DNA of 64,000 nucleotides, taken from contig PQWQ01000004.1 in NCBI GenBank assembly GCA_002943765.1, positions 3,534,001-3,598,000 of the forward strand, given 5' to 3'. The position numbers and the translations under genes are program-made. Shown here in pieces: positions 49,801 to 63,172 of this stretch. Each line of letters opens with the position of its first letter. Position 1 is the first letter of the stretch. Source of the DNA: Psoroptes ovis. Taxonomy: Eukaryota; Arthropoda; Arachnida; Sarcoptiformes; Psoroptidae. The notes below the pieces were generated by a model that saw only the letters and a list, made by a program, of their open reading frames with translations, was not told where the DNA came from and made no database searches.

Positions 49801-52800
49801 TTCCATCTGAGACCGTACAAGTCAAAGTTGAACAGTCAGAATCTGAAAATATTGAAAAAGAACTGAAAAAAGTCGACGAATCAGAATCAAAACCTGCCGA
49901 AAGTGTGTCAGCCACAACTGAAATTTCTGAATCAGCATTAAAGCCAATTGAAAGTGAATCTATTGAAACTAAAGAATCCGAATCAAAACTAGTTGAAGGT
50001 GAACTCGAGAAAATTGGCGATCAATTGTCCGAATCGAAAATTGAAAAAGAGCCAGCCAAAGCTGCAGAACCAGAAAGCGAACCAGTGTCTGAATCTGTCG
50101 AAAAAGAATCAGTCAAAATTGCAGAATTTGAACCAGAATTGAAATCAGCAGAAATTAAACCAGTCGATACAGCAACGCCAGAATCGAAATTAGTTGAAAG
50201 TGAACCAACTAAAACTGATGAACCTATTAAAGCTGAGAAACAAGAATCAAAACCAGTAGAAATCCTAGAAAATAAAATTGAAGAATCAAAACCAACAGAA
50301 AGTGAATTATTGATCGCTGAACAGCATGAATCAAAATCAGTAGAAACTGTACCGGCTACCACAGAAAAACCAGAAGTAGAATTGACAGAAATACAGCCTG
50401 TCACTGAAACTGAAGGAATTGAATCAAAATTGATTGAAGATGGCCATGTTGAAGTTGAAAAATCAGAATCAAAACCAAATGAGAATGAATTAGCCAAAGC
50501 TGAAAAATCAGATTCAAGTGAACAGATTGAAATGGAGAAAGAACAATTGAAACCATCAGAAATCGAGCAAGTGAAAACTGAAGAACACGAAATTAAGCCA
50601 TCTGAAAGTGAACCATTGGAGCTAGAATTAAAGCCAGCAGAAAGTAAATCTGTTGAAACTGAGCGAAGAGAATCTAAAACAGTAGAACAAGAATCGGTAA
50701 TAGCTGGAGAAGAAGAATCAGAACTAGCCGAAACTGAAATCGAAAAACCAGAATCGCTAGAAAGTAAACCAGTCAAAACAGCAGAGCCAGATTCTAAATC
50801 AAATCTTGAACCTTTGAAGATCGAAAAGCTTATTCCAGCTGAAATCGAACGAGTTGAAGCTGGGGAACCAGAATCAGATAAAACAAAAAAGGTCACAATT
50901 GATGAACCAGAATCGAAATCAAAAGAAAGGGAGTCAATCAAAGCTGATGAGAAAGAATCTAAACCAGTAGAAAGTGAACAAATCAAAGATGAAGCAGAGG
51001 TGAAATCCGTAGAAAGTGAACCGATTAAAGCAGCAGAGCAAGAATCTAAACCAGCAGTGACTGAACCTTTGAAAATTGAAGATACAAAAGCTGTAGAACC
51101 TGAACCAGTCCAAATTGAACCGATGAAAACCGAAGAATCAGAATTTAAATCAACAGAAAGTGAGCCAGCCGATCACAAAGAACCAGCGAAAACTGTTGAA
51201 TCAGAATCAAAGCCAGAAGAAACTGAAGGTATGATCGCTGAAAAAGCAGAAATAAAATCAACAGACATTGAATCTATTATGACCGAGGAACCAGAATCGC
51301 AATTGAAAGAGAGTAAACAATTTGAGGCTGCAAAGCCAGATTCAAAACCAGCAGATACTGAGTCAATAACAGCTAAAGAATTAGAAACGAAACCGAAAGA
51401 TATTGAGCCAATCAAAACTGAACAACCAGATTCAAAATCCGAAGAAATTGAGCCAGTCAAAATTGAAAAAACAGAATCAAAATCAGATGAAATCGAATCA
51501 GTTGATGATGCTAAAGAGCCTGAAATTAAAACACTAGAAAGTGAATCGTTGATTGCCACAAAATCAGAGTCAACATCAACAGAAATACATCCAATCAAAA
51601 CTGATGAGCCAGAATCAAAATCTACAGAGAGTAAACCAGTTGAAACTACAGTATCAGATACTAAACCAGTAGATACTGAACCGGTAACAGCTGAAGAACC
51701 AGAAACGAAACCGAAAGATATTGAATCAGCCCAAACTGAGGAATTAGAGTTAAAACCAAGTGACGAGAGTGAACCAAGAAAAGAAGAAAAGCCCGAAATA
51801 ATTCAACCAGCAGAAATGCAGTCAGTTAAAGATGAAGAATCAGCAGTGAAATCAGTCGACGTTGAATCTGTTGAAGCTGAGGTGCAGAAGAAATCTAAAT
51901 CAGAAGAAAGTGAACCAGTCAAAACTGAAGAACCAGAATCTAAACCAGTAGAACATCAAGCTTCTAAAATTGTGGAATCAGAAATGGCAGAATCTCAACC
52001 TGTAAAAATTGATAAAGAATCAGATTCTAAATCTTTGGAAATCGAATCGTTGGAACATAAAGAGCCAGAATCTAAACCAGCCGAAAATAAGGAACAAGAA
52101 TCGAAATCAGATCAAAATTTGTCAGAAAAATGTGAAGAACCAGAGCTGAAATCACCGACGATCACCGAAATCGGGCAACCATTGAATGAAGCTGATGAAG
52201 AAAAATCAGCACAAACAATGCCTGTGATTGAACACAAAGAATCGCCAGCTAAAAAAATTGCTGATGAATGTGCAGAGGCTTCAGTAGAGAAAGATATTGA
52301 ATCTGAAAAAGATACAACAGAAGATTTATTCGTAACTGAAATTGATTCATCCGAATCGTTGATAGAAAAAGATATTGGTGATGTTGAAAAAATGGATTCA
52401 GCAACTGATGAAACTCATTCGTATGTGGTGAATGAACCGAGCGAATCGACTGCAGATATTGAATCAAAACATTTAGCTGATGAAAAACTGGAAATAATCG
52501 AAGTTCAATCAGTCACTGATGAACCATCAAAATCAGAAACTGATGATATATCCGAAATCAAAGAATTATCAAGCAGAGAGCCATCAATTGTAGCAGATAT
52601 TGAATCTGTTGGAACTTTGGATAAAACAACAGAAAAACAAGTTGAAGAAATCGCATCTGAAAGCAGAGAAGAGCAACAAGTACAGTCTGACAAGACTGAA
52701 AAAGTTGAAACAATGGAAAAAGTGATCAGCGATTCTATGCCTGAAGACTCTGAAATTGAATCGATGAAAAGTGAGGTGAAAATTGAGAAACCAGAATCAG

Positions 52801-55800
52801 AAAAAAGTGAAACAGTCAAAGACAAAGAACTAGAAATAAAATCTGAAGACGCGAAACCAATTGAAGCTGATAAAATGGAATCGAAAACAGAAGAAAGCAA
52901 ACCAGTGAAATCAGAGAGTATAGAAATAGAAACAAAGCTTGAAGACGTTGATATAGTCAAAACTGAAGAATTAGAATCAAAATCAGTCAAAGCTGAAATG
53001 CTAGAACCAATTGAAAGTGAACAAATTAAAACGACGGAACCAGAATTGAAACCAACCGCAATTGAATCGGCTAAAGCTGAAGAAGTAGTGTTAGAAAAAC
53101 TAGATATTGAGCCGGTGAAAACCGAAAAACCAGAATCGAAACCCAAAGAACAAGAAGAAGCTGAACATTTCGAATCGAAATTTGCCGAAATCAAATCTGT
53201 TGAGGCTGAACAACCAGAATCGAAACCAGTAAAAAGTGAACAAATCAAAGATGAAGTAGAAAAGAAATTTGTAGAAAGTAAACCAGTTGAAACGGCAGAG
53301 CAAGAATCTAAACCAGCAGCAGAAACTGAACCATTGAAAATTGAATCGCTTATTCCAGCAGAGGCTCAACAACCAGAATCTGAACCATTCGAAAATGAAC
53401 CGGTAAAAGCCGAAGAATCAGAATCTACAAAAACTAAGCCAGTTACGGCTGAGATAATTGAAGCAAAACAAGGAGAAAATGAAGGAGAGTCTAAAGCTGA
53501 TGAGCTTGAATTGAAATTAATTGAAAATGAATCTTTTGAAGTAGATCAACAAGAAACAAAACCAGAGGAAAGTAAAACAGTCAAAGATGCAGAAACTGAA
53601 TCCAAATCAGCTGGTGAGCCTGTAAAAGTAACGGAATCAGAATCAAAATCTGAAGAAATTGATTTGGTCAAAGAACAAGAATCGAAAACCAACCAAGCAA
53701 TTGAAACAACTGAAAAATTAGAAATAAAATCACCAGAAATCGAATCGGTCAAAGTTGAAGATTTAGAATCGAAACCAGTTGAAAGTGAACCAGTGAAAAT
53801 CGAAAAACCATTGTCTGAACCAGTTGTTGTTGGAGAAGAATCGACCAAAGCTGTAGAACCAGAAAATAAAATACAAGAAAGTGAACCAGTATCTGAACAA
53901 GCTAAAAAAGAATCAGTCGAAATAGCAGAATCAGAACCAGAATTGAAATCAACAGAGGCTAAATCCGTAGATAAAGCAGAGCCAGAATCAAAAGAAACAG
54001 AAACAATAAAAACTGAAGAATCTGAATCGAAACATACCGAAATCATTGAATCGGTAACGAAACCAACAGAAATTGAACCAGTAAAAGATAAAGAATCAGA
54101 GCTTAAACTGGTTGAAAGTGAATCAGTGAAAGTGGAAGAATCTAAACCAGTAAGCGATGAATCAGTCAAATTAGCTGAGGAGCCAGAATTGAAGCCTGAA
54201 GAAATCATTGAATCAAAGACAAAACAAATAGAAATTGATCCAGTGAAAATTGAAAAAGTAGAATTGAAACCAGTAGAAAGTGAAACAATCAAAACTGAAG
54301 AACCGGAACAAAAATCAACACAATCGAAACCAATTGAAGACGGAAAAATTGAATCAAAACCAGCCGAGGAGGAATCTGCTGAGGCTGAACAACCAGAATT
54401 AAGACCAGTTGAAAAAGAAGCAGAAAAAATCGAAGAATCTGTTGAAGCTGAGAAACAAGAGGAAACAAGACAGCCAGAAAGTAAATCGGACAAAATTGAA
54501 GAACCAGAATCGAAACCAGAAGAAATTGAATCAATAAAAGATGAGAACCTAAAATTAGCCGAAGCAGAACCAGAAAAAACAGAAAAACCCGAATCAAGCT
54601 CCTCAGAAAGTCAGCCAGAATTGGAAATTGCTGAAGGTGATCTATCTAAAACTGAAAAAGCAGAATCAAGCCAAGAAAGCGTACCTGTTGAACCTGAAAA
54701 ACTAGAAATCATACCAGAACCTGAACAAGAGAAGTCAGAAGCGATTGAACCAGTTAAAACGCAGGATGGAGTGTCTGAACCAAGAGAAGAAATCGAGCAA
54801 ACAAAGCTAAAACTCACTGAATCTGTATCTGTTAAGATTGAGCAACAAAAATCAAAGCCATCAGAATGTGAATCAATAGGCATTGAACCAATCAAAGACG
54901 TACAACCAGAATCCAAGCCAGCAGAAACTGAAGTAGCCCAAATCATTGAACCAGAATCAAAACCAGCAGAAATCGAGAATCAAGAATTAAAACCAGTAGA
55001 AAAAGAGACAGTGAAAACTGAACCTGTTGAAGCTGAGAAACAAGAAGAAACAAGACAACCAGAAAGTAAATCGGACAAAACTGAAGAATCAGAATCAAAA
55101 CCAGCAGAAATTGAATCAATCAAAGATGAGAAGTCAGAATCGAAATCGACTGTGATTGAATCAACTGAGGCTCAGCCACTACAATCAATGGTTAAATCGA
55201 CAGAAAAAAAATCAATAACATGCGAAGAACCAGAATTAAAACGACCAGCAACTGAATTAGTCACAAATGAAGAATTGAAGCCAAAACTAGCAGAAATACA
55301 GCCAGTTGAAACTAAAGTATCTGAATCGAAATCAGTCGATGAGGAATCTGTAGAAGCTAAAAAATCGGAATCCGAAGTTGCTGATAGTGAAACCGAAATC
55401 AAAAGCGAAAAACCTATCGAAGATGAGAAACAAGAATTGAAAATAGAAAGTGAACAGATCCAAGCTGACAAACAAGAGTCAAAATTGGCTGCAACAGAGC
55501 CAGAAAAATTGGAAATAGTCGAGAAAAAATCTCCAGAACCTCAGTCAGAATCAAAACTCGCAGAAATTGAGCCGGTTGAAGCCGAGAAAACAGAAAAATC
55601 TACGCCAGAACCTGAGCAAGTTAAGCCAGAAGCAATTGAATCAATAAAAACTGAAGAACCGCATTCCAAGTCTATCGAAGATCCCTCATCGAAAATTGTA
55701 GAGTCAGAATTGAAACCAGTCGAAAGTGAACCAGTGAAAAGTGAATCTCTAGAATCCAAACCTATGGAAGAAAAATCATTGAAAATTGTAGAATCAGAAT

Positions 55801-56340
55801 TAAAACCTGAAGAAAAAGAATCGATTGAAGATGAAAAGCCAGAATCGAAATCTATGGCTGAATCAGCAGAGGCTGTACCGGGCACAGCTGAAGAGCCAGA
55901 ATCTAAGTCTAAAAAAATACAGTCAGTCGAAACTGTAGAAATCGAATCAAAATCAACAGAATCAGAGCCAGTAAAAACTGAGGGATCAGAATTGAAGCCA
56001 ACAGAATCACAGCCATTAAAAAGTGAAGAACAAGAACTCAAACCAGCCATTGGCGTTCCATTGAAAACTGAAGAACCAGAATTGAAATCTTCAGGATTAG
56101 ATACAGTCTCAATTGAAAAAGGCATTGAAAGAATTGAAGATCCAAAAGAAAAGATCACAAAAATTGATTCAAAATCAAATGAAGACCAAAATCAATCAAA
56201 AATTGATAAAGATGATGATGATGATGATGATCACGATAGTTCACAAGTGCCTATCGATGCTGAAAATGATAAAATGTCATTGAATAATATTGATAAATTA
56301 GCATCACCATCAGAGCCTTTAAATGTCATCTCAAATATTG

Positions 56341-56371
<31 letters not shown>

Positions 56372-59300
56372 TTATAGAAATGTTGTTGATATTAATGAAT
56401 GTGATAATATTGTTAGTGATAATAATCAAATTGATATGAATAAACATATCATTGATAAAAAAATTGACGATCATAGTGAGATATTGATTGATGATGATGA
56501 TGGTGGCAAAGAAAATGTCGATATTATTACTGACCAAGAACCAAAATTATTGGACAATGTTTCAAATACAACAGCTACAACAACAACAACCACAGATGTG
56601 ATATCAAAATCTATTGATAGTGATAATGTGATTGACATTATGAAGGAGCAAAAATCTTTGGTTAAAGATGATGATGATGTTGTGGCGAAAGAATCAAATG
56701 AAAAAGATAATAAAGCAATAGAATCAACTGGCCAATTCATAGCAAATAAATCATTTTTATTCCCCAAACCAGAAGAAAATGTTTCGATCAATAATATTAT
56801 TGTCAAATCTGCTGAAGAAATTCATTCAGAAATCATCGAAAAAAGCAATTTGATTGATGAGCAAGATGAAACTAAATCGATCAAGACTGAAGAGCCAAAA
56901 CTTGATAAAATTGAGCCAGCTAAAGCTGATGAAGAATCAGGTTCGGAATCAAAACTAGAAAGTGAACAAACAATAAGTGAACAGTCAGCAGCATTGAAAC
57001 CAGCAGAATCAGATACGGTCAAAATTGAAGAAGTACCAGAATCAAAACCGACAGAAAGTAAACAAATAATTGCAGTGAAGCCAACAGAGAGTGAAATGGT
57101 CGCCGGTGATGAACAAGCAGAACCAAAAACTGTTGAAACTGTTGAACCGATAAAAACTGAATTTTCTGAGCCATTTGAAATGGAATCAACTAAAATTGAT
57201 GAAAATGAATCAAAATTGACAGGAGCAGAACCGGTTACTGTTCATGAATTATCACAATCAGAATCTGTTGAGATTAAACTTGTCGAAAATAAAGTATCAG
57301 AACCAAAATTAATTGTTGATGAACAAGTCAAAACTGAAGAATCAATTGCAATTGCAAAAGATGGCAAAGAATCGGTCAATGATTCAGTAAAATTATTAGC
57401 ACAAACAGATGAAAAAATCATGTCGAAAAAAGAAGAAATGACTGTTTGGACCAAATCGGAAATGAATGAAAAAGAATCTGTAACGCAAGTGATTTCAAGT
57501 GAAATAAGTGGAACAAAATCTGCCGAAGAAAATATCGAAGATGGATTGAAAATTTTAGAACAGAAAAAATCAACAAGTACTGAACCAGATGATAAAAATA
57601 TTCAAGAAATAACCCCTAAGGAATCTGGTGAGGAATCGGCAAAAATCGAAACAACAATACCGGTGAAAAAAATTGATGATATTAAGGATTTACATGAACA
57701 GCACGAGCAATCCAGACATGATACAATGGATTCAAAGATTGAAGCTGCAATATCGATGCAATCAGTGCCAACAAATTATGATGAACAGAATAATACATTA
57801 CAATGGATATTAGAACAGGCAAAATTTCCAGCTACGAACAGCGACAATATTGAACCCGAATCATTTGATAAAAATGATAAAATAATTTTGATTGAAAGTG
57901 AACCATCAAAACAAGCAACATCATTTATAAGTGGTTCAATGTCAATGGTGAATGATGGTAAAAAAGTATTATTTAAAGAAATGCAATCAACAATGGGCGT
58001 TGGTGATGTTTTGAGTAAACAATTGCAAACAACTGAAGAATATCATCGTAAAGCACATGAATTATTGGATACTAAAGTTAAACCTGCAATCAAAGAAAAA
58101 TTGGATGAATATTTTAGTGCAGAAAATAAGAAAATTGATGAAATAATTGAACATAAACCACCACAACAACAACAAACTGATATGAATAAAATTGATGACG
58201 ATAATGATGGCAATAAAATTAATAATGAACAAACATCGAAAGTAATTGAAAATCTTCAACAACAATGTCATACTGTATTGGATGAAACTAATCAATTACT
58301 GCATGAAATGGATCAGAAAATCATTCAAGTTACCGATCATCATCAACAATCATTAGCAACAGCTGCAGCACCATCACCACCACCTTTAACAACCGCTGAT
58401 TCATCGACTGATACAACAACAACAACAACAATTCAAGCATCATCAGTGAATGGTTAGAGGTTTATCTATTTCTTAGTGAAATAACTGATGATTATTTTTT
58501 ATATTTCTTCTCTTTTTTAATCGATTCAGCTGATACAAACACAACAAGTTTGATTAATTCGATCGGTTCAATGAGTTTTGTAGGTGGTGATGATGATGAT
58601 TCAAAAAACGTATCAATGGAACAAGTGAATATACAATCAACACAGCAACAACCACACCAACAACAAATGGAGATGATCAATGTACCATTTGCTGTTGCTG
58701 TTGGTTCTATTGGAACAGGCAATAATGATAATGACAAAAATGATGATGATGATGATGATAAACAATTGAAACGTACACAAATGATTATAAATCGTTTTGA
58801 TTCATCATCATTGATTGATGATAATACTGTTGATGATGATGATGATGATAATGATAAAAATATTCCTGCAAAAATTTATGAAACAAAAATACAAGTAAAT
58901 GTTGGTAAAATTGATGATAATCATGATGATCAAACAATTGAAATGGAAAAATTTGAAAAAATTTCAATCATTCCAATGGGAATGACTGAAAAATCTAAAG
59001 CTACAATCATAGATGATCATGATGATGATGATGACGATGATTCATCATTACCTGAATTAATACATCAAGATACAGGTAAATTTCAAAATGATTTTCAAAT
59101 GATTTTAAATAATTATTCTTTGATTAATCGAAAAGAATTGGGAACAAAAATAATTGAAACAAGGAAAATTATTTCGAGTCAAGATGATGACAAAGATTCT
59201 ACATTTTCGACAATGAAAACATTTGAAATGAGAAAAGATTCACCGAATTTAATTTTAGAAACAATCATTGATCCAAACATTGGCGAACAATCTGTACAAC

Positions 59301-60178
59301 AACCGCCAGCGACAACAACAACAACAACAACAAAAATCATAACCAAAACAACATCAACAGTGACTGCGATGGATGCAAAAGCATCGACATCGACTAAAAT
59401 CGATGATAGCGATGATAATCAACGATTTGAAATTTTCGAAACCATCAAAGATCAACAATCACCAGAGAAAATCTATACAATCACAACTACTAAAACTAAA
59501 CAATTTGATGTTGATCGTGATTGGGATCCACCGATGGCATTGCCAACGCCGACACCACCACCACCACCACCCATAACATCGCCATCTTTGACATCGACAA
59601 ATCATTACAGCCGAAGTAGTAATCGAAATCGTTCAGCTAATACTAATGATGATACTAAAACAATGACTGCCGCAATCAATCCAGTTTATGTTGAATTAGC
59701 ATACGTACCTGGCCACGGTAAAAGCGGTTATTGTGATGAAGATTTTTTCCGCAAAATACGTGCTCGATATTATGTATTTTCAGGTGTAACACCATCGAAA
59801 CAAATATTGGATGCATTGTTAAATGGTGTACGAACATGGTTACCATCGCCAGAATCACAACAACAACAACAACAAAAACAACAAATCAAAGTAACAATTG
59901 TACCAACATATGAATCAGATACAATGGCATTGTGGTATGCAAATAATCGTCAAGAATTGGAAAAACTTGGCATTGAAATTGTTTCGGCAGCAAATCGTTG
60001 TTGGTTATCATTGGATAAGATTGATATTCAACAATTGAATAGTTTGGATCAATCATCATCATCATCATCAACGTCATCAGCATCGCAACAAACACAGCAA
60101 CAGCAACAGCAGCAATCATCATTGACAAATGATCAAATTTTAAATGACATTTGTTTTGCATATAAAATTGAATTTTGA
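40886..60178 (+). CDS. futsch: Futsch / MAP1-family giant microtubule-associated protein
   Basis: The coding exons are 40886-41288, 42493-42636, 42775-58452 and 58530-60178, predicting about 5957 residues. The family binds and stabilises microtubules in axons, dendrites and synapses. The N-terminal family domain reads RYVGCYLLIVISDG, then IRKGLIIWQ across the exon 1/2 join, which matches the MAP1 GIRSW region and fixes that splice. Next come TPTGQIHIIYAGA-like and GDWAILLDIF segments. The degenerate metallo-beta-lactamase fold follows (IYVFPSGQGDCAIL, MLLDGGYMPATKTVWPFLKHL, IVITHLGEDNFFGL), then KVGVGTLYMYVLNP and RILFPGNCTQSQILEGLQ. The middle is a huge Glu/Lys/Ser/Pro repeat region. The last exon ends with the MAP1 light-chain domain (PVYVELAYVPGHGKSG, DFFRKIRARYYVFSG, TIVPTYESDTMALWY) and the terminal KIEF. 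The start could be an in-frame codon in an upstream exon, because 40850-40885 is also open behind an AG. Confidence 0.93.
41289..42492 (+). other. Intron 1 of futsch
   Basis: A 1.2-kb intron with donor G|GTAAAT and acceptor AG|GTTTAATA. An open frame at 41724-41918 sits behind a poly-T tract and AG in the right acceptor phase. It reads IEPSIEPKRKKQNLVQ and then poly-Val, and it interrupts the family alignment, so I do not treat it as an exon. Confidence 0.6.
48180..56100 (+). repeat. Futsch coding repeat array, about 15-residue ESKPVESEPVKTEEP units
   Basis: About 7.9 kb of the large exon encodes degenerate units close to PESKPVESEPVKTEE (15 residues, 45 bp), repeated on the order of 150-180 times by length. 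The array is strongly acidic with regular Lys and Pro, as in the repeat region of insect Futsch, but with its own unit sequence. It is flanked by less regular Glu/Lys-rich DNA (46.7-48.2 kb) and by Asn/Asp runs (56.2-56.5 kb). Confidence 0.88.
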
Positions 60179-60832
60179 AATTAATTAAGCATTAAGTATT
60201 CAAAGGGTTTTAACATCATAAAAATAATCACCGAAATTATTTCAAAAATTTTGACATGAACACATTTCATCAAAATTTCAAAAACACAACTCAACCCTAC
60301 ACACATACCTAATCAATCACCACCCAATTTGCTCTAATTCAATCCACAATTTTCTTTCTCTCTCTCAAATTAATTTCAGATTAATTGATACGTAATCATT
60401 ATAACTAATTTAGAAATTTTTAATTAATTAATCGATTAATTGATTCATTGATTCATTGATTATTATTATTATTATTATTGTTGTTTTGCACATTTGATTA
60501 ATCACAAATTATTTGATCAATTTGATTTTTGAAAAAAAAAAAAAAATTGTTGCTGTTTCATTTTAAAATTTCATTTGTCTTGGATTTTAAAAAAAATTTT
60601 TTTCCCGCTTTTTTTTCTTCTTTGAAAAAACAAACAAACAAACAAACAGTGAGTAATTCAATGTTTCAAAAGGGGTAAAGTTTAAAATTGAAAATTTTTA
60701 AAATTGAAAATTTTTGAAATAAAATTGAATTTTTCAATTGTTTTCAACTTTGAATAAAGCAATAAATTGTTTTGAATTTTTTTTTTCTTTCAACAGAAAA
60801 ATCAGCTGAATCAGTTTCTTCAATTTTTGTTT
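60179..60832. other. Intergenic region between convergent futsch and HAL
   Basis: About 650 bp of shared 3' flank. It is AT-rich, with poly-A, ATT and CAAA runs. No exon is recognised. Confidence 0.6.
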
Positions 60833-63172
60833 TCATTGTTTTTGATTCATTTTTTTCATTTTTTCAGCACGCAATTGTTTTTCCAGACTGGACACTTTGC
60901 CCAATATTGTTGTTGTTGGTGATGATGGACGTATGTCGAAATTTTTTCGATCATTAAATTCATCGATATACGGTTTTACGATACGCCAGATTTTTTTCTG
61001 CTGCAACAATTCAGTTACTGCATTGATATCTGTGTTCATTATACGATCTTTGTCCCATGGTCTTTTCGAAATGAAATTATTTGAAAATTAATTAATTGAA
61101 TTGACAATTTTCATTTGAATTAATTTTTTTTTTAAATAGAAAAGACATACTTTACTTCTTTTCGTACAGCTTGATAAACAGCTTCCAATGGTCTTGTGGT
61201 ACGTAATGGACGTAAGAATTCGATGGCTTGACAAGCGGCCAATAATTCGATAGCAATGATTCGTTGTACATTTTCAATTACTTGTAAAACTTTTCTTGCT
61301 GAAAAACCTCCCATTGAAACATGATCTTCTTGTCCGGCTGATGTGGATAATGAATCGACCGATGCTGGATGACATAGGACTTTATTTTCAGACACTATGA
61401 ATTAATAATTTTTTTTTATTAGTTAAAATAATTTCCCAAGAAGTGATTATTGAAAACATACCAAGTGCAGCTGCTGTACAATGTGCAATCATAAAACCAG
61501 AATTTAGGCCACCATTTTGTACGAGAAATGCTGGTAAACCAGATTGTGCTGGATTCACTAGACGTTCAATTCGTCTTTCACTAATATTGCCCAATTCATG
61601 TACAGCAATTGCCAAATAATCTAATGCTTTAGCCGGATATTCACCATGAAAATTACCAGAAGAAATAATTTCAGATCTTTCAACAAAAACCAATGGATTA
61701 TCAGTGGCCGAATTCATTTCAGTTGTGATAATATTTCTAACAAATTCAATTGTATCATGAACAACACCGTGTACTTGTGGACAACATCTTAATGTATATG
61801 CATCTTGTACTCGATCACAAAATCGATGTGATTCAGCAATTTGTGAAGGAAAAATTGATGAATTAAGAATTGCTAGAATTCGTTTAGCAACTGCAGCCTG
61901 TCCTGGATGTGGACGAATCTTTTGTATATCTGGATCGAATGCACGAGTAGTTCCTTTCAATACTTCCAGCGTCATTCCAGCTACAATATCAGCTTGTCTA
62001 ATTAAGTATGCTGATTGTTCTACTGCTTCGGCTCCTAATGAAGTAATCAATTGTGTACCATTAATCAATGCTAATGCTTCTTTTGGTTTTAAATTCAATG
62101 GTCGTAAATTATGTGATTCGAGCACATATTTTGCATCTGACCAACCGCTTTCAGGTGACCACATTTTTCCTTCACCAATCAATCCAAGTGCTAAATGTGA
62201 TAATGGTGCTAAATCACCAGATGCACCTACGGTACCTTTTTCTGGTACCCATGATAAACAAGATGCATTGAATGCATCAATTAATTGTTGCAATGTTTCC
62301 AAAGAAATTCCTGAATATCCTTTCGCTAGTATATTAATACGTAATGCTAACAACATTCGAGTACGAAATGGTGATAAAGGATTGCCAACACCAGCTGAAT
62401 GGCTACGAATCAAATTGTATTGCAAATCAATCAGATTTTCTCCACTGATTAATGTGGTAGCAAATTTTCCAAAACCAGTATTAACACCATATACCACCTT
62501 GTTTTCACGTAATATTTCTTCTAATAATTTTCGACATGATTTAATTTTTTCTCGTGATTCTGGTGCAAGCTTTTCAATGTAAAATTCAAAATTATTTAAG
62601 ATCTTTTAAAATCAAATTAATTATCATTGATTACCTTGATTTTATAATGACCTTGACCAAGATTAACTAAATCATCAGTGGTCAATTGATTACCATTCAA
62701 ATTAATATATTCAAATGTTTTTTTAGGTCTTTCAATTTCATTGCTAGCTTTTTCAGGTATATAATGTACTTCAAGATTTCCAGTGATCATTGTTTTCTTA
62801 TCACTTTCAAGTACTTTTAAATCAAATTAAATATATGAAATAAATGAAAATTTGAACAATTGAAAAAAAATACATACAAATACAAACAAAATCATTATCA
62901 TCCAATACATCGGCACAATAATCTTCTGGATCCAATATTGATCCACCTTTTGCTTTACGTATTTCATAAACAATTTCACCATCATGACCATTAATATTGG
63001 TATTATTATTATTATTATTTAAATTATTATTAATATAATCATTTGGTATTTTTTTCTGTAGCTTTACATATTTATTCAATGCTTCATTACCTAACCATTT
63101 TATATTTTGTTCATGTGGTTTCAATATTGGAACAGTGAACCAATCACCTTTAACACGTACCGATATTTTCAT
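60833..63172 (-). CDS. HAL: Histidine ammonia-lyase (histidase)
   Basis: Five exons on the minus strand, 63172-62878, 62813-62635, 62569-61462, 61394-61151 and 61061-60833, predict 684 residues, slightly longer than vertebrate HAL. The cytosolic enzyme removes ammonia from L-histidine to give urocanate, the first step of histidine breakdown. The start MKISVRVKGDWFTVP matches the HAL N-terminal domain. Catalytic landmarks are VYGVNTGFGKF and the MIO-forming Ala-Ser-Gly in GTVGASGDLAPLSH (about 274-276). Others are NGTQLITSLG, ESHRFCDRVQDAYTLRCCPQ, FHGEYPAKALDYLA, GGLNSGFMIAHCTAAAL and EDHVSMG. All five exons join in phase. The donor after NDFVCI (T|GTATGT) was chosen because it restores the family spacing to LESDK. 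All residues expected for the MIO cofactor are present, so the enzyme should be active. It is transcribed toward futsch. Confidence 0.94.
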
